Source of the DNA: Paralvinella palmiformis
Taxonomy: Eukaryota; Annelida; Polychaeta; Terebellida; Alvinellidae
Direction: 5' to 3'
Length of the DNA stretch: 64,000 bases
NCBI GenBank assembly: GCA_025642065.1
Contig: JAODUP010000677.1
Span: 1 to 64,000, forward strand
Position numbers and translations under genes: made by a program. Below, piece after piece: positions 62,926-64,000 of the stretch (within the stretch, counting starts at the first letter, position 1; every line of letters begins with the position of its first letter). A model generated the notes under the pieces. It had not been told where the DNA came from. It was given only the letters and a program-made list of their open reading frames with translations, and made no database searches.

Positions 62926-64000
62926 TATATCACCTAAACACGAATGTGATTCTTCACCAGTATTCACTCAATTACACGTATAATGCCGATAATTAAACCA
63001 CCGAATGTCCGGTTACGCAGGAACCAGTGGTGATTGATTGTCTTGACAACGAGATCACAGCTGGACCGATTTAAGATGTAGATAAACTTCCAGTTAAAGT
63101 ACTAATATTCCATTTAAATACATTATCGTAGATGTAAACAGAATTGGAAATGTATGAATATTTGGGAAATATATATTTAGTAATAAAATACATTATGTGT
63201 GACATGACTATAGTCAAATAAGATCTATATAATATATAGGATAATTAGAATACATTCAAACCTCCAACTCCGACCACCTCTGTTACTTGACCAGCTCCTT
63301 AAATGTACCACTTTTTCCTAGCCTTAAATTATTGCTATGCTTTAACATTGTACGTTTCTCCTATAACTGTATCACCTCCCAACTCCATATTTCGACCTTT
63401 GATCTCTGCCCACGTTTGTCATCCCGTATGTTGACCGGGGGGGGGATGGTGTAGCCTTGTTTTTATATTCACTATCGCATACGTTAATTTATCGTTTGCA
63501 GCTGTAGTTAAAAACGCCGATGTCACAAAGAAGCCACATGCACGATTGCTGGCTGCGTGACGAACTTCGGCTTAACCTTACGAAAACAACACGAGTTAAT
63601 CTGAAATGCCTGTTTATATCACTTAATAAGAGCGTCAACATCTGAAGCAGTGTTTCAACACATTTTCCTTTCGTGTTCATAGAACCAATAAACTGACAAA
63701 TCATCATGTGTATAAATATGACAGCAGTTCGTCCGTGCCCAATAGGCGACAGCCAGGGCTCTCTACCCAAATTTCAAGAAGACAATGAGTAAATCAGTTC
63801 TATTGTTATCTTTTGCTTTCTCTCTGTGTATATGTGTGTGTGTGTGTGTTTGTGTGTGTCTACCTGTGTGTGTGTGTGTGTGTATGCGTGTGAATAGAAC
63901 GCACACACTCCATCTGTCACCCAGGCTATATTGCCTTCTACGTTAGTTAATCAATACAAGTATTTTCGTTACTCTTTTAAACACCTTTTAACACAATCAG
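62926..64000. other. no gene recognised; (GT)n near the end
   Basis: GT microsatellite at 63,830-63,890. A short minus-strand frame at 63,489-63,770 has no recognised domain. Confidence 0.45.

Overview
The window is eukaryotic. Coding exons are short and bounded by GT/AG splice sites, introns are AT-rich and full of microsatellites, and interspersed retroelements are abundant. The gene families (a PAN plus fibrinogen-C secreted protein, a long ankyrin protein, an AK5-type adenylate kinase, a METTL24/FkbM-type methyltransferase) together with tRNA-derived SINEs and GAGT/CAGT, GTGC and AT simple repeats suggest a lophotrochozoan animal, most likely a mollusc. This is an inference; nothing in the window proves the phylum.

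Layout. 22-269 (-): last exon of a METTL24-like methyltransferase gene. 915-1480: two successive tandem duplications, promoter-like (CCAAT/TATA-like). 1,450-4,210 (-): decayed but nearly full-length CR1/L2-like LINE. 4,480-4,990 (-) and 10,070-11,500 (-): integrase and RT/RNase H parts of a Ty3/gypsy pol, apparently split by a plus-strand Jockey/CR1-like LINE at 5,430-9,530. 11,540-12,200: two more LINE 3' ends. About 14,616-20,189 (+): a 5.6 kb DNA-transposon candidate. It encodes a broken protein of about 1,450 residues with N-terminal Cys/His modules, FEN1/XPG-like PIN nuclease motifs and a CXC-like tail, and inverted repeats flank it. 21,680-26,502 (+): a complete, spliced, secreted PAN + fibrinogen-C gene of 350 aa with a possible alternative terminal exon. 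31,537-33,543 (-): last three exons of a single-pass membrane protein with an ITIM-like tail. 38,640-39,990 (+): another LINE. 40,204-41,073: a foldback transposon whose inverted arms are tandem arrays of a 13-mer, flanked by a 9 bp direct repeat. 42,173-42,898: a MITE-like element with a perfect 34 bp palindrome inside. 45,166-48,814 (-): an ankyrin-repeat gene of at least 795 codons whose three exons splice in frame. 51,843-52,823 (-): LINE 3' end. 53,590-54,748 (+): first two coding exons of an adenylate kinase 5-like gene. Five copies of one tRNA-derived SINE family lie at 34.9, 46.7, 50.7, 60.8 and 62.6 kb, two of them with clear target-site duplications. A second tRNA-like SINE lies at 32.4 kb. 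Minisatellites occur at 43.8, 51.5 and 56 kb, the last two with higher-order structure.

The host genes do not form a pathway; they are neighbouring, independent animal genes. No prokaryotic operon, CRISPR array, rRNA or functional tRNA gene was found. The strongest candidates for a poorly described system are the transposon with an XPG/PIN-type nuclease and the foldback element.
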